From assembly GCA_964597045.1 (NCBI GenBank), contig CAZQWE010000001.1:124001-188000 (forward strand): DNA of 64,000 bases, given 5' to 3'. Under the pieces are notes generated by a model. It did not search any database, was not told the origin of the DNA, and was given only the letters and a program-made list of their open reading frames with translations. The stretch's first letter is position 1; each line of letters begins with the position of its first letter. The stretch is from UBA9655 sp964597045 (GTDB lineage Bacteria; Pseudomonadota; Alphaproteobacteria; UBA9655). A program made the translations under genes and the position numbers. This document shows, piece after piece, positions 34,353 through 43,619 of the stretch.

Positions 34353-35369
34353 ATGCATATTCATCAAACCGATCTTGTGATCATTGGAGCGGGGCCAGTC
34401 GGGCTTTTTGCGATCTTTGAAGCAGGTATGATGCGTATTAAGAGTTATGTTATTGATTCCCTTGAAGATGTGGGGGGCCAATGCACGGCCCTTTACCCTG
34501 AAAAACCGATCTATGACATTCCAGGGTTTCCTAAGATCATGGCCGCTGACTTGATTCATAACCTCAAGAAACAAGCTGCACCGTTTGATCCTGCATACCA
34601 CCTTGGACAGCAAGTCACGAGCCTTGAACGGATGGCAGACGGGCGATGGAAACTCCTGACATCAACGGGAACCATTTTTGAAACCAAGACAATTCTTATC
34701 GCAGCAGGCGTTGGCGCCTTTGGTCCCCATCGTCCTCCCCTTGATGGAATTGAAGAATTCGAAGGAAAGAGTATCTTTTACTTTGTAAAAAATCGTGAGG
34801 ATTTCAGAGGTAAAAACCTTATGATTGCTGGAGGCGGAGACTCAGCCGTAGACTGGGCCCTTTCCCTCTCAGAAGTGGCTAAGAAAGTCACAGTCGTCCA
34901 CCGCAGACCAAAATTTAGAGCAGCTCCTGAAAGCGAAAATCAGCTCAAACAACTCGCTGAAAAAGGTATTGTGGATCTCGTGATTCCCTACCAACTGGAC
35001 GGGCTAAAAGGTAGTAATGGGCATCTTAAATCAGTGCTTCTCAAATCCTTGGATGGGGAAGCAAAGGAAATAGAAACAGATATACTTCTCCCGTTTTATG
35101 GTCTTTCAATGGAACTTGGCCCTATTGCCAATTGGGGGTTGAATCTCAACTCGACTCACATTGCCGTTAATCCTGTTGATCAATCAACAAATCTTCCTGG
35201 TATTTATGCCATCGGCGACATCGCAACCTATCCGAAGAAACTCAAACTCATCCTCACGGGATTTGCTGAAGCCGCTCAAGCCGCCCATGGAATCCGGGAA
35301 TATCTAAATCCTGGGGAGGTCTATCACTTTGAATATTCAACAACAAGTGGCGTTCCAGTTGCTGCTTGA
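34353..35369 (+). CDS. Ferredoxin--NADP(+) reductase, thioredoxin-reductase-like type
   Basis: This cytosolic FAD enzyme (TrxR-like FNR) exchanges electrons between NADPH and ferredoxin or flavodoxin. The 338-residue protein has the FAD motif IIGAGPVGL (9-17), GGQCTALYPEKPIYDIPGFP (type hallmark), the NADPH motif IAGGGDSAVDWAL, and GIYAIGDIATYP. The CxxC disulfide of true thioredoxin reductases is absent, as expected. Its last 46 bases overlap the convergent kinase gene. Confidence 0.93.
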   Translation: MHIHQTDLVIIGAGPVGLFAIFEAGMMRIKSYVIDSLEDVGGQCTALYPEKPIYDIPGFPKIMAADLIHNLKKQAAPFDPAYHLGQQVTSLERMADGRWKLLTSTGTIFETKTILIAAGVGAFGPHRPPLDGIEEFEGKSIFYFVKNREDFRGKNLMIAGGGDSAVDWALSLSEVAKKVTVVHRRPKFRAAPESENQLKQLAEKGIVDLVIPYQLDGLKGSNGHLKSVLLKSLDGEAKEIETDILLPFYGLSMELGPIANWGLNLNSTHIAVNPVDQSTNLPGIYAIGDIATYPKKLKLILTGFAEAAQAAHGIREYLNPGEVYHFEYSTTSGVPVAA

Positions 35370-37705
35370 TTTTGGAGTGCTTTTTTAGGAAATACGAGGG
35401 TGACTTTCGTACCTTGATTGACTTCAGAAGAAAGCATGAGTCGTCCTCCATGTAGCTCAACAAGATTCTTGACGAGAGAAAGACCGATACCAGCCCCAGT
35501 ATGAATATCCCCCTTCCCTCTTTCAAACTTCTCCATCACACGTTTTTGGTCTTCGACAGAGATCCCCACTCCCGTATCAGACACAGATATCTCAAGATGA
35601 TTTTTAACAGATTTTGCCTCAAGTGTAATGACTCCCTTTGCAGGTGTGAACTTAATAGCATTGGTTAAAAGGTTATAGAGAGCCTGCCTTAAACGTCGTT
35701 CATCTAAGATCCATTCCTTAATTTTCTTGTCTATAAGAAGATTAATTTTTAGTTTTTTCAGTTTTGCTTTTTTTGACATAACATCAATGACTTCTTCAAA
35801 CAAAGGCGTAAGAGATACCTTTCTTGGAATTAAGGGCATGTGTCCGGCTTCCAAAGAAGCTAAATCAAGGATATCATTAATGAGATGTAAGAGTCGATTC
35901 GATGAATCAATAACTCCTTTTACATACTCATTTTGTTTGTCATTAAGGTCACCAAAATACTTATTTGAGAGTATTTCTCCAAACCCAATGATTGCATTTA
36001 AAGGAGATTTCAGTTCATCCGTCACATTTGCAATAAATTCAGACTTTAATTCATTGGCGGCTTCAAGAGCATGATTTTTATCTTGTAGGGCTTCTTGAAC
36101 TTTAGAAGCGTCCGTTGCATCAGTATAACTTAACAGGTGATCTCCATTAGGAAGGGGAACATATCCAAAGTTAACAACCTTGCCGTCTTTACGCTTGATC
36201 TGACCTGTTTTTGGCACACGATCTGTTGCATTTTCTATAATTTGTGCTTTCAAGACTTCCCAATCACCATCGAAATCAAATAAATCTTTAATTTTTTCTA
36301 TAATTTGACTGATATGCAAATCAGGTTCGATTTCCCTCTCTTTAAAGTTCCACATCTGTAAAAAGCTTGGATTAAAGATTTTCAAACGGTTATCACTGCC
36401 AATCACAACAACACCTTCGAAAAGGTTATCTAAAGTAATCTGGTATGAGTCTAAAAGAGACTTGTTATGACGCTCTAAGGATAGATAGTCCGTCACATCT
36501 TCGAGCATAAACAAGAGTCCTCCCATAGGATGGGGAGCTGTAAACATCCTTATAGTACGCTCATCTGGCAAATGTACGAGCTCTTCATAGGGTTCTCTTT
36601 GCTCGGTAAGTTGCTGAAGAATTTTTTTCTTAAAGGCTAGGAAATCAGCATATTCTGGAATCTGGCGTCTATTTCTCAAATCCTCCAAGACTTGATCAAG
36701 TCTAGGCTTAGACCTGAGAAACTCTTCATCAAAACTCTTTAGATTTATGTAGGCTTGATTGTAATACTGAAGGATTCCCTCGGAATCATAGATGGCAACA
36801 GCGGTAGATAGGTGATCCAATACTTCTGCTTGAGCATCAATAATCCGTTTGTTCTCGAGCCTTGATTCGACAAGCTCTGAAATATCAAAGGCTATCCCAA
36901 AAGACCCTCCTGATTTCGTATCGGGGAACTCAACAATTCGATACTGCTTTCTTTCGCCATTAGCAATCGCGGGACATTCAAAACTTTGACTTTCATTTAA
37001 GTTAATCGCCTTCTTAGCCAGAGTTTTTGCAAAACGAGTTGGAATAAGTTCAATAGAATTTTCATATACTTTTGAAGACGTTGATTGTACAGCATTAGAA
37101 TATGATAGATTGCAATAATCGATTTTTTGATGCTCATCTCTGTGCCAAATTAAAAAGGGAAGTTTATCTAATGTTGTTTGCATATTATGAAGCAAAACAT
37201 CTTTTTTATGACAAATATCCAGTTGTCGACGTTCTTCAATAACCTGTTTAGTCGCATCCTTAAGCCACAGAATGATCTTTCCTTGAATGAACTCGCCTTG
37301 TAACTCATATATGGCCCCCCCCTCCCGTGCTTTAATACGTAGCTGAAAGGGTTTGTGCTCTTTATATAAAGCTTCAAGTTTCGAAGAAACTTTTGAGGTA
37401 AAATCAGCATCTACAAAAGAGAGAAACAGCTCCCGTGTTCCGCCTGGAAACCCTTGAGAACTCTGAGTAATTTTACCGTTTTCCAGGATAGCCCATTCTT
37501 CCTTAGAAGACTCAAGAAGTGCTTTAAAGTTAGCTTGAAGAAAATATGACTTAATCCATAATATACAAAAGAGGCAAGCAAGACTTAAAAAGAAAGAAGG
37601 GAGAGAAATAATAGCAAAATAGCCTGCCCCCCAACATAGTATGGGCATAGCACCTATAAACAGATACAAGGCTATATTTTTTATTTTAATTTTCAGAGCC
37701 TCCAT
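35324..37705 (-). CDS. DivL-like PAS histidine kinase with Asp in place of the phospho-accepting His
   Basis: This 793-residue membrane sensor has two membrane segments at the N-terminus (about 10-50) and three or more PAS-like regions (about 60-150, 185-280, 295-410, 420-540). The dimerisation/H-box region reads ANVTDELKSPLNAIIGF, where residue 563 is Asp and not His (codon GAT). The ATPase boxes look intact: N-box RLRQALYNLLTNAIKF, G1 SDTGVGI, G2 GAGIGLSLVKNLVELHGG. Size, topology, PAS content and the missing His resemble Caulobacter DivL, a tyrosine-bearing pseudokinase that controls CckA. The orthology is inferred. The gene is convergent with the ferredoxin reductase gene, overlapping by 46 bases. 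Confidence 0.85.
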   Translation of the reverse strand: MEALKIKIKNIALYLFIGAMPILCWGAGYFAIISLPSFFLSLACLFCILWIKSYFLQANFKALLESSKEEWAILENGKITQSSQGFPGGTRELFLSFVDADFTSKVSSKLEALYKEHKPFQLRIKAREGGAIYELQGEFIQGKIILWLKDATKQVIEERRQLDICHKKDVLLHNMQTTLDKLPFLIWHRDEHQKIDYCNLSYSNAVQSTSSKVYENSIELIPTRFAKTLAKKAINLNESQSFECPAIANGERKQYRIVEFPDTKSGGSFGIAFDISELVESRLENKRIIDAQAEVLDHLSTAVAIYDSEGILQYYNQAYINLKSFDEEFLRSKPRLDQVLEDLRNRRQIPEYADFLAFKKKILQQLTEQREPYEELVHLPDERTIRMFTAPHPMGGLLFMLEDVTDYLSLERHNKSLLDSYQITLDNLFEGVVVIGSDNRLKIFNPSFLQMWNFKEREIEPDLHISQIIEKIKDLFDFDGDWEVLKAQIIENATDRVPKTGQIKRKDGKVVNFGYVPLPNGDHLLSYTDATDASKVQEALQDKNHALEAANELKSEFIANVTDELKSPLNAIIGFGEILSNKYFGDLNDKQNEYVKGVIDSSNRLLHLINDILDLASLEAGHMPLIPRKVSLTPLFEEVIDVMSKKAKLKKLKINLLIDKKIKEWILDERRLRQALYNLLTNAIKFTPAKGVITLEAKSVKNHLEISVSDTGVGISVEDQKRVMEKFERGKGDIHTGAGIGLSLVKNLVELHGGRLMLSSEVNQGTKVTLVFPKKALQNQAATGTPLVVEYSK

Positions 37706-37775
37706 GTCTTGTATTAAGTCACAAAATTACCATTTTAACAAGAGGTCTAAGAAGTCAATAAAGCAAATTATTGAA

Positions 37776-38270
37776 TTAGTTTTCTTTAATTACATACGGC
37801 CACAGATCTGTAAACACCTGGGCATAGAGATCCTTTTTAAAAGGGACAATGAGTTCGAGCAACTCGTCCTTTTCAAACCATTTCCACTTTTGAAATTCCG
37901 CGTGATAGGTATTCACGTTAATTTCTTCATCCTGTCCTCTGAAACGAAGAACATACCAAATCTGTCTTTGTCCTTTGTACTTGCCTCCCCAAAGACGTTT
38001 GGCAATATCTACAGGCAAGTCATATTTATACCAAGTTTTTGATTTTACAATGATTTCGACATTCTTCGTTCCAATTTCTTCCTCAAGCTCACGGAGCATG
38101 GCTTGATCCAAGTCTTCAAAAGGTCCAACTCCGCCTTGAGGCATTTGCCAAGCTGGGGCTTTTGTATCAACTCTTTGGCCTGCAAATATTTTATTTTCCG
38201 AGTTAAGTATCATCATACCAACAGCAGGACGATACTGTGGGTCTCCAAACTCGTCGTTCTTAAAAGTCAT
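37776..38270 (-). CDS. rppH: RNA pyrophosphohydrolase RppH
   Basis: This Nudix hydrolase trims the 5' end of RNAs to a monophosphate, opening them to decay, and also acts on dinucleoside polyphosphates. YRPAVGMMILN opens the fold and WQMPQGGV leads into the Nudix box GGVGPFEDLDQAMLREL followed by EEEIGT (about 46-68). The C-terminal GQRQIWYVLRF and FQKWKWF are RppH-specific. At 164 residues it has the usual length. AAGGA lies 8 bases before the ATG. It is the last gene of the gpmI-envC-ctpA-rppH series, 18 bases after ctpA. Confidence 0.95.
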   Translation of the reverse strand: MTFKNDEFGDPQYRPAVGMMILNSENKIFAGQRVDTKAPAWQMPQGGVGPFEDLDQAMLRELEEEIGTKNVEIIVKSKTWYKYDLPVDIAKRLWGGKYKGQRQIWYVLRFRGQDEEINVNTYHAEFQKWKWFEKDELLELIVPFKKDLYAQVFTDLWPYVIKEN

Positions 38271-38288
38271 ATTCCATCCTTATATAAC

Positions 38289-39677
38289 CTACTTTTTTGT
38301 AGCAGCATCATATTTTTGCTTGATGGAAAGGGCATGCACAATATCAATAGCTCGCATGAGTTGATAATCCTCAATTTCTTTTTTCTTTTTTACCTTCTCC
38401 GGATCTAAAGCGTCTTCCTCTTCTTTCTTCTTTTCAGCTTCTGTTTTTGGAGCTTTTTCTTTAGGTGTATCCAAAGCACCAATGAAATCCTGCTCTCTTA
38501 TCCTTTCACTTTCATCTATTTTTTCGAGTTTATTTTGCGCCTGCTCAATAACGATATCGGGCTCGATTCCTTTGGCCTGAATGGAACGACCTGAAGGTGT
38601 GTAATATCTTGCTGTTGTGAGCTTAACTCCACCCCCATTTGTCAAAGGAAACAGCGTTTGAACAGACCCTTTACCAAAGGATTTTGTCCCCACAACGAGA
38701 GCTCTATGATTATCCTGAAGAGCCCCAGCCAAAATTTCTGAAGCTGACGCAGACCCTGAATTGATGAGAACAACGATAGGCACTCCTTCAACAATATCTT
38801 TGCCGTCTGAATATATTTTGGCATCCATGCCTTGTGTACGGCCTTTTGTTGAAACAATCTCTGATCCCTTTGGAAGAAAGAGATCCGCTGCCTTTATGAC
38901 AGATTCAAGAAGGCCTCCTGGGTCATTTCTGACGTCAAGAATGAGCCCTTCAAGTTTATCTCCAAGTTGTTTCTTAATACTTACAATGGCTTCCTTAAGA
39001 AGTTCATCTGTATTTTCATCAAATACAGCAATACGAACGTAGCCAACATTTCCTTCGAGTCGCCATTTAACTGCTTTAACATGGATAATGGCACGGGTAA
39101 GTTTTGTTTCGAAAACATCCTTACCCTCCCTCTTTATATGAAGTTTTACCTCAGTTCCAGGTTTCCCACGCATTAAATCGACAGCCTCCAAAAGGGTAAG
39201 CCCCATCACCGGCTTTTTATCGATAGCCACAATCAGATCCCCCGATTGAATTCCAGCTTTTTGTGCGGGAGTATCATCAATAGGTGAAATAACTTTTACA
39301 AGTCCGTTATCCATAGAAACTTCCATACCAAGTCCACCGAATTCACCCTTGGTCTGGTCCCTGACTTCTTTATAGGTTTTAGGATCGAGGTATGTGGAAT
39401 GAGGATCTAAAGATGACAACATCCCATTGAGAGCACCAGAAAGAAGTTTATCATCTGTCACTTCTTCCACATAATCCTCCTTTACGCGTTGGAGGATGCT
39501 GTCGAACATGTGTCCATCTAAATTGCTCTCAGGTGTATTCTTTTCTGGTTCTTTTTGTTCTTGAGATTTTTTATCTTTTTCTTGAGCCGATTTTGGCTCT
39601 GCATTTAAGTAAAGGCTTGTTACACCCACAGTTGAGAGTAAAAAGGCACTAAATATGACTAAAACACGTGACTTCAT
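38289..39677 (-). CDS. ctpA: Carboxyl-terminal processing protease (S41)
   Basis: This periplasmic serine protease recognises C-terminal tails of substrates. From ATG 39677 (GGAG 6 bases upstream; an ATG four codons earlier has no site) it has 462 residues: signal peptide ending about LNA (26), a lysine/glutamate-rich linker, a PDZ domain (about 110-195, FGGLGMEVSMDNG) and the catalytic domain. The catalytic dyad is S311 (in NSGSASASE) and K336 (SFGKGSVQ). An acidic/lysine tail (EKKKEEEDALDPEKVKKKK) follows. It is conserved with envC and gpmI in Alphaproteobacteria, 17 bases after envC. Confidence 0.95.
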   Translation of the reverse strand: MKSRVLVIFSAFLLSTVGVTSLYLNAEPKSAQEKDKKSQEQKEPEKNTPESNLDGHMFDSILQRVKEDYVEEVTDDKLLSGALNGMLSSLDPHSTYLDPKTYKEVRDQTKGEFGGLGMEVSMDNGLVKVISPIDDTPAQKAGIQSGDLIVAIDKKPVMGLTLLEAVDLMRGKPGTEVKLHIKREGKDVFETKLTRAIIHVKAVKWRLEGNVGYVRIAVFDENTDELLKEAIVSIKKQLGDKLEGLILDVRNDPGGLLESVIKAADLFLPKGSEIVSTKGRTQGMDAKIYSDGKDIVEGVPIVVLINSGSASASEILAGALQDNHRALVVGTKSFGKGSVQTLFPLTNGGGVKLTTARYYTPSGRSIQAKGIEPDIVIEQAQNKLEKIDESERIREQDFIGALDTPKEKAPKTEAEKKKEEEDALDPEKVKKKKEIEDYQLMRAIDIVHALSIKQKYDAATKK

Positions 39678-39694
39678 TCGGAGCTCCATCTTTA

Positions 39695-40705
39695 TTATTC
39701 GGCAAAATAAGGTTTAGGATCAATAGCCTGTCCCTTTTTCCTAAGTTCAAAATATAACTTAGGAAAGCCAGATCCGTACCCTGCCATAGTTCCAATTTTC
39801 TCCCTAGCATATACTTTTTGGCCAACATATGCATTAATTTTATCTATTCCCATAAAGACAGAGTGAACGCTCTTTCCATGATCTAAAATAACGATTTCCC
39901 CTTGATCCTTAAAAGGGCCTTTGAAAACAACAGTTCCACTTGAAGGTGCAAGAACATCTGCATTCTTATTAGTCTCAAAAACGACACCAATACTTTTTGG
40001 ACTATATTTTGCCTGAATTTTGCTATCCTGAACAATCTTTCCATGAACAGGTAGTTCAAGTCGTTTAAATGGCAAATTCTGAGAGCTTGCAGCTTGGCTT
40101 GCTGATTTATGAGTTTTTGATAAAGCGGCTCGGGACTCCTCGAGTAAAGTATTGATATCATCCTCACTTGCAAGTCTTTCAAGTTCTTTCTTTTTCACCA
40201 CATCGAATTTTGAATCCACGAGTGCTTCAAGTTGCAACTTTTGATTTTCAAGATCCTGAAGAAGTTTGATATGAGCTTGTTCTTCCTTTTCTAACTGATG
40301 GGAGAGAGTATCAATTTCTGTTATTTCATTTTGAGTTACTATAATTTGGTTCTTCAAAGCTTCCGTAAGTGAACGAACTAAAATGATACTTCTTAAAGTA
40401 TTCTGTCCAGTTTTAGGTTCTACTAAAAGCTTCAGTACATTGACACGTCCAAGCCTTAATAGAAGGGGCATATTTTGAGCAATATTCTGCTTACTTTTCT
40501 CAAGCTGAGCTTGTTTGGTTTGTTGCAAAGCACTGAGCTCGTGAAGACGCTGGTGAAGAACATTAACTTCAGCAAGTAACCGACTTTGATCAGATTCCAA
40601 TGCCTCTTTAATTTTTTGACTTTCAAGAATTTTTTTCTTATCTACCTTCGCCTGAAGCGGGGTAAAACACAAGATAGCGCATATCAACAAAAGATATTTA
40701 GGCAT
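39695..40705 (-). CDS. envC: EnvC-like murein hydrolase activator (degenerate M23)
   Basis: This periplasmic regulator of cell-separation amidases has a signal peptide (MPKYLLLICAILCF, ending LQA), a long coiled coil (about 20-200) and a C-terminal LytM domain (about 225-336; VLAPSSGTVVFKGPF, VILDHGKSVHSVF, KIGTMAGYGSG, LYFELRKKGQAIDPKPYF). The first zinc-binding histidine of true M23 peptidases is lacking, as in EnvC. ATG 40705 is preferred because GGAG lies 7 bases upstream; this overlaps the gpmI stop by 8 bases. A longer in-frame start eight codons earlier is unlikely. Confidence 0.88.
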   Translation of the reverse strand: MPKYLLLICAILCFTPLQAKVDKKKILESQKIKEALESDQSRLLAEVNVLHQRLHELSALQQTKQAQLEKSKQNIAQNMPLLLRLGRVNVLKLLVEPKTGQNTLRSIILVRSLTEALKNQIIVTQNEITEIDTLSHQLEKEEQAHIKLLQDLENQKLQLEALVDSKFDVVKKKELERLASEDDINTLLEESRAALSKTHKSASQAASSQNLPFKRLELPVHGKIVQDSKIQAKYSPKSIGVVFETNKNADVLAPSSGTVVFKGPFKDQGEIVILDHGKSVHSVFMGIDKINAYVGQKVYAREKIGTMAGYGSGFPKLYFELRKKGQAIDPKPYFAE

Positions 40706-42224
40706 GCTTTGTCTCCAAAAGGGATTCACCTGTCATATCACTCGGTTTTGGAATATTCAATAACTCTAATATGGTCGGCGCTATATCTGATAGTTTCCCA
40801 GGATAAAGGAGTGTATTTGGCCCACCAAGCATTACAAAGGGAACAGGATTTAAGGTGTGAGCGGTATGAGGAGACTGATGAGTCTTATCATACATCACTT
40901 CTGCATTTCCATGATCTGCCGTAATCAAAAGGCAAGAGTTCGCTTCATTGACAGCGTCCATAATTCTTCCCAAACAAGTGTCAACAGCTTCCACTGCTTT
41001 GCGAGTTGCCTCAATATTTCCCGTATGCCCAACCATATCCGTATTCGCATAATTAACGACCAAGAGAGAATACTTTTGACTTTCAATTGCCTTTGTTAGC
41101 TGATCTGTAATCTCGAAAGCAGACATTTCTGGCTTCAAGTCATAGGTAGCAACCTTTGAAGAGGGAATCAAAATTCGGTCTTCTCCTGGGAATTCTTCTT
41201 CCCTTCCCCCATTAAAGAAAAAAGTAACGTGAGCATACTTTTCAGTTTCAGCAATTCGGAGTTGTTTTAAACCCAGTTTAGAAACAACCTCCCCTAAACC
41301 ATTTTTGGGAGAGGTGGGAGGAAACAAAACCTTCATCCATTTAGTGAGTTCCTCAGAGTACTCAGTCATAGCTAAAACACTTGAAAACTGAGGAATACGT
41401 GACCTTTCAAAACCATTAAACTGAGGATCCAGAAAGGCCGTTAAAATCTGTCGAGCCCGATCAGATCTAAAATTTGCCATGAGAAGGCCATCCCCATCGC
41501 TCATACCCTTGTAATTCCCTAAAGCCATTGGTTTTACAAATTCATCTGTTTGCTCGGCCTCATAGCATTCCTGTAAATACGTGAGAGAATCATGTGAGCT
41601 TGGTCTTCCATCTAGAATTGTTTCATAAGCTTTTTCAATTCTCTCCCAACGTTTATCCCTATCCATTCCATAGTACCTTCCCCCCATGGTAGCAAGCGTC
41701 ACTCCTGGATGAGAATCAATGAAATCTTGTAAATCTTGTAGATAAGTTAGAGCACTTTTGGGTGGTGTATCCCGACCATCGAGGAACCCATGGATGGCAA
41801 CAGCAACCCCCTGTGACGAAATAATCTCTGCCAATGATTTCATATGTGACATATGGGAATGCACACCTCCTGGAGAGAGAAGCCCAAGCAAATGACAGGT
41901 CCCGCCTGAGTTTTTCAAACTATCTATGAACTGCACTAGCTCAGGCATAGACTCAAGCGTATGATTCTTGATAGACTCATCAATACGAGGCAAGTCTTGG
42001 AGAATGATTCGCCCAGCCCCAATGTTCATATGCCCAACTTCTGAATTACCCATTTGTCCCTCAGGCAAACCAACATTGAGCTCTGATGCTTCCAATAATG
42101 TATAGGGACAGTTTGCAATTAATTTATCCCAATGAGGGGTTGAAGCTGTAGCTATGGCATTATCTGATCCATTTTCCCGATGCCCCCAACCATCTAAAAT
42201 ACATAAGACAACAGATTTGTTCAT
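40698..42224 (-). CDS. gpmI: 2,3-bisphosphoglycerate-independent phosphoglycerate mutase
   Basis: This glycolytic manganese enzyme interconverts 3- and 2-phosphoglycerate. The 508-residue protein matches the family from end to end: metal-binding LCILDGWGHR (D11), the phospho-serine S61 in MGNSEVGHMNIGAGR, HLLGLLSPGGVHSH, GFLDGRDTPP, NYANTDMVGHTG and ITADHGNAEVM. It heads the reverse-strand operon with envC, ctpA and rppH. Confidence 0.96.
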   Translation of the reverse strand: MNKSVVLCILDGWGHRENGSDNAIATASTPHWDKLIANCPYTLLEASELNVGLPEGQMGNSEVGHMNIGAGRIILQDLPRIDESIKNHTLESMPELVQFIDSLKNSGGTCHLLGLLSPGGVHSHMSHMKSLAEIISSQGVAVAIHGFLDGRDTPPKSALTYLQDLQDFIDSHPGVTLATMGGRYYGMDRDKRWERIEKAYETILDGRPSSHDSLTYLQECYEAEQTDEFVKPMALGNYKGMSDGDGLLMANFRSDRARQILTAFLDPQFNGFERSRIPQFSSVLAMTEYSEELTKWMKVLFPPTSPKNGLGEVVSKLGLKQLRIAETEKYAHVTFFFNGGREEEFPGEDRILIPSSKVATYDLKPEMSAFEITDQLTKAIESQKYSLLVVNYANTDMVGHTGNIEATRKAVEAVDTCLGRIMDAVNEANSCLLITADHGNAEVMYDKTHQSPHTAHTLNPVPFVMLGGPNTLLYPGKLSDIAPTILELLNIPKPSDMTGESLLETKHA

Positions 42225-42311
42225 ATTTTTCCCTTCGCTGCAGTGGGGGGAGTTTAGAAAAAATTCCCCGGAAAAGCTAGGGGGATTTGAATAGACATTT
42301 AATACACTAAT

Positions 42312-43619
42312 CTAACTCAAAGTAGAGCACTCACTGTTACTTTTGCTTAATATGGGCATTAAGCAAAAATCACCGGCAAGTTTCAGCTTTATCGAAGCCA
42401 TTACAGAAAACAAAGCAATTGCAGCGCCCATCATAATCCAGAAAACTGGTAACATTAGTTGATTCGTATTTTGAATCATTGCAGTTAGAAAAACTGGAGT
42501 CACACCTCCAAATAAAGAGATTCCAAGATTGAAACTAAGAGAGACGCCTCGGCATCTTTCTTCAACTGAAAATAAACTGGCAGTAAGACCATTAGCCGGA
42601 CCAACAAAAAAACCAGCCAAACTCGAAAGAATTATTTGACTCATTATAATTAAAGCCAGTTCTCCAGTCTGTATCAAGAAAAAGGCAGGAAAACTCGAAC
42701 ATACTATTATTATTAATGAGCTCAACATTACTTTTTGAGGACCAACTTTGTCCGCTAAGAATCCAGCTAAAGGCAAACAAAGCATATAAAATAAAAGCCC
42801 AATTGTAATGGTGAATAGAATTTTCGAATCACCTAATAGAGAAAATAAACAATAATAATGTGCCAGAAATACAAAATTTATATAATATATAATTCCAACA
42901 AAACTTCCAATTCCAAAAGTGATAAATAAGGCCAATAGATTATCTCTAATTAAAGAGCTAAAATCATTTGCTTCCTTTTTCCCCTGTTTTAAAACATTTT
43001 TAAAATCATATGTTTCATGTGTGTATTTTCTCAAATAAAAACCAAGAACACCAAAAGGTACACTAAAGATAAACGGAATTCTCCATGCCCAATCAGCGCT
43101 AACATCAAGAGTACAGAATGTAGCCATACATGAAGCGATCAGCATACCAATCACTGATGATGCTGTTACAAGACTTCCTGAAAAGTATTTTCGATTATTT
43201 TGGGAGAATTCAATTATAAAAATCGCTGCATTACAAAACTCTCCCCCAACACATAAGCCCTGCACCAATCTACATAGTGCTAAGAGTATTGATGATAGGA
43301 TACCAATGTTATCATATGAAGGTATGAAGCCAATTATGCATGTTGGAATCATCATTGTTAGAATTGAAGCATACATAGCTGTTCGTCTACCCAAGGTATC
43401 TCCTATGTACCCAAATATGATTCCTCCAAGAGGACGCATTAAAAAGCCTCCTGCAAAAATAAAATAACTTGAAATTATAGCTGCAACAGGATCTTCATTA
43501 GGAAAAAATTCCTTAGAAATCAATGGAGCCAGTAAACCAAATAATGCAAAATCATAAAATTCAAGAGCTGTTCCAATTGAAGCTGCAGCAATTTTTTTGC
43601 AAAATAATTTCATTAACAT
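42312..43619 (-). CDS. MHS-family MFS transporter
   Basis: This 435-residue inner-membrane permease of the metabolite:H+ symporter branch (ProP, KgtP, ShiA relatives) is recognised by the opening IAAASIGTALEFYDFALFGLLAPLI, MRPLGGIIFGYIGDTLGRR (motif A) and LVQGLCVGGEF. It has twelve membrane segments. The substrate is likely a carboxylate, betaine or proline, but that is not resolvable. The gene is notably AT-rich, as is the LysR gene upstream, with which it overlaps by 7 bases (ATG 43619, or ATG 43613 if the second Met is used). The pair looks like a transferred regulator-transporter cassette. Confidence 0.87.
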   Translation of the reverse strand: MLMKLFCKKIAAASIGTALEFYDFALFGLLAPLISKEFFPNEDPVAAIISSYFIFAGGFLMRPLGGIIFGYIGDTLGRRTAMYASILTMMIPTCIIGFIPSYDNIGILSSILLALCRLVQGLCVGGEFCNAAIFIIEFSQNNRKYFSGSLVTASSVIGMLIASCMATFCTLDVSADWAWRIPFIFSVPFGVLGFYLRKYTHETYDFKNVLKQGKKEANDFSSLIRDNLLALFITFGIGSFVGIIYYINFVFLAHYYCLFSLLGDSKILFTITIGLLFYMLCLPLAGFLADKVGPQKVMLSSLIIIVCSSFPAFFLIQTGELALIIMSQIILSSLAGFFVGPANGLTASLFSVEERCRGVSLSFNLGISLFGGVTPVFLTAMIQNTNQLMLPVFWIMMGAAIALFSVMASIKLKLAGDFCLMPILSKSNSECSTLS

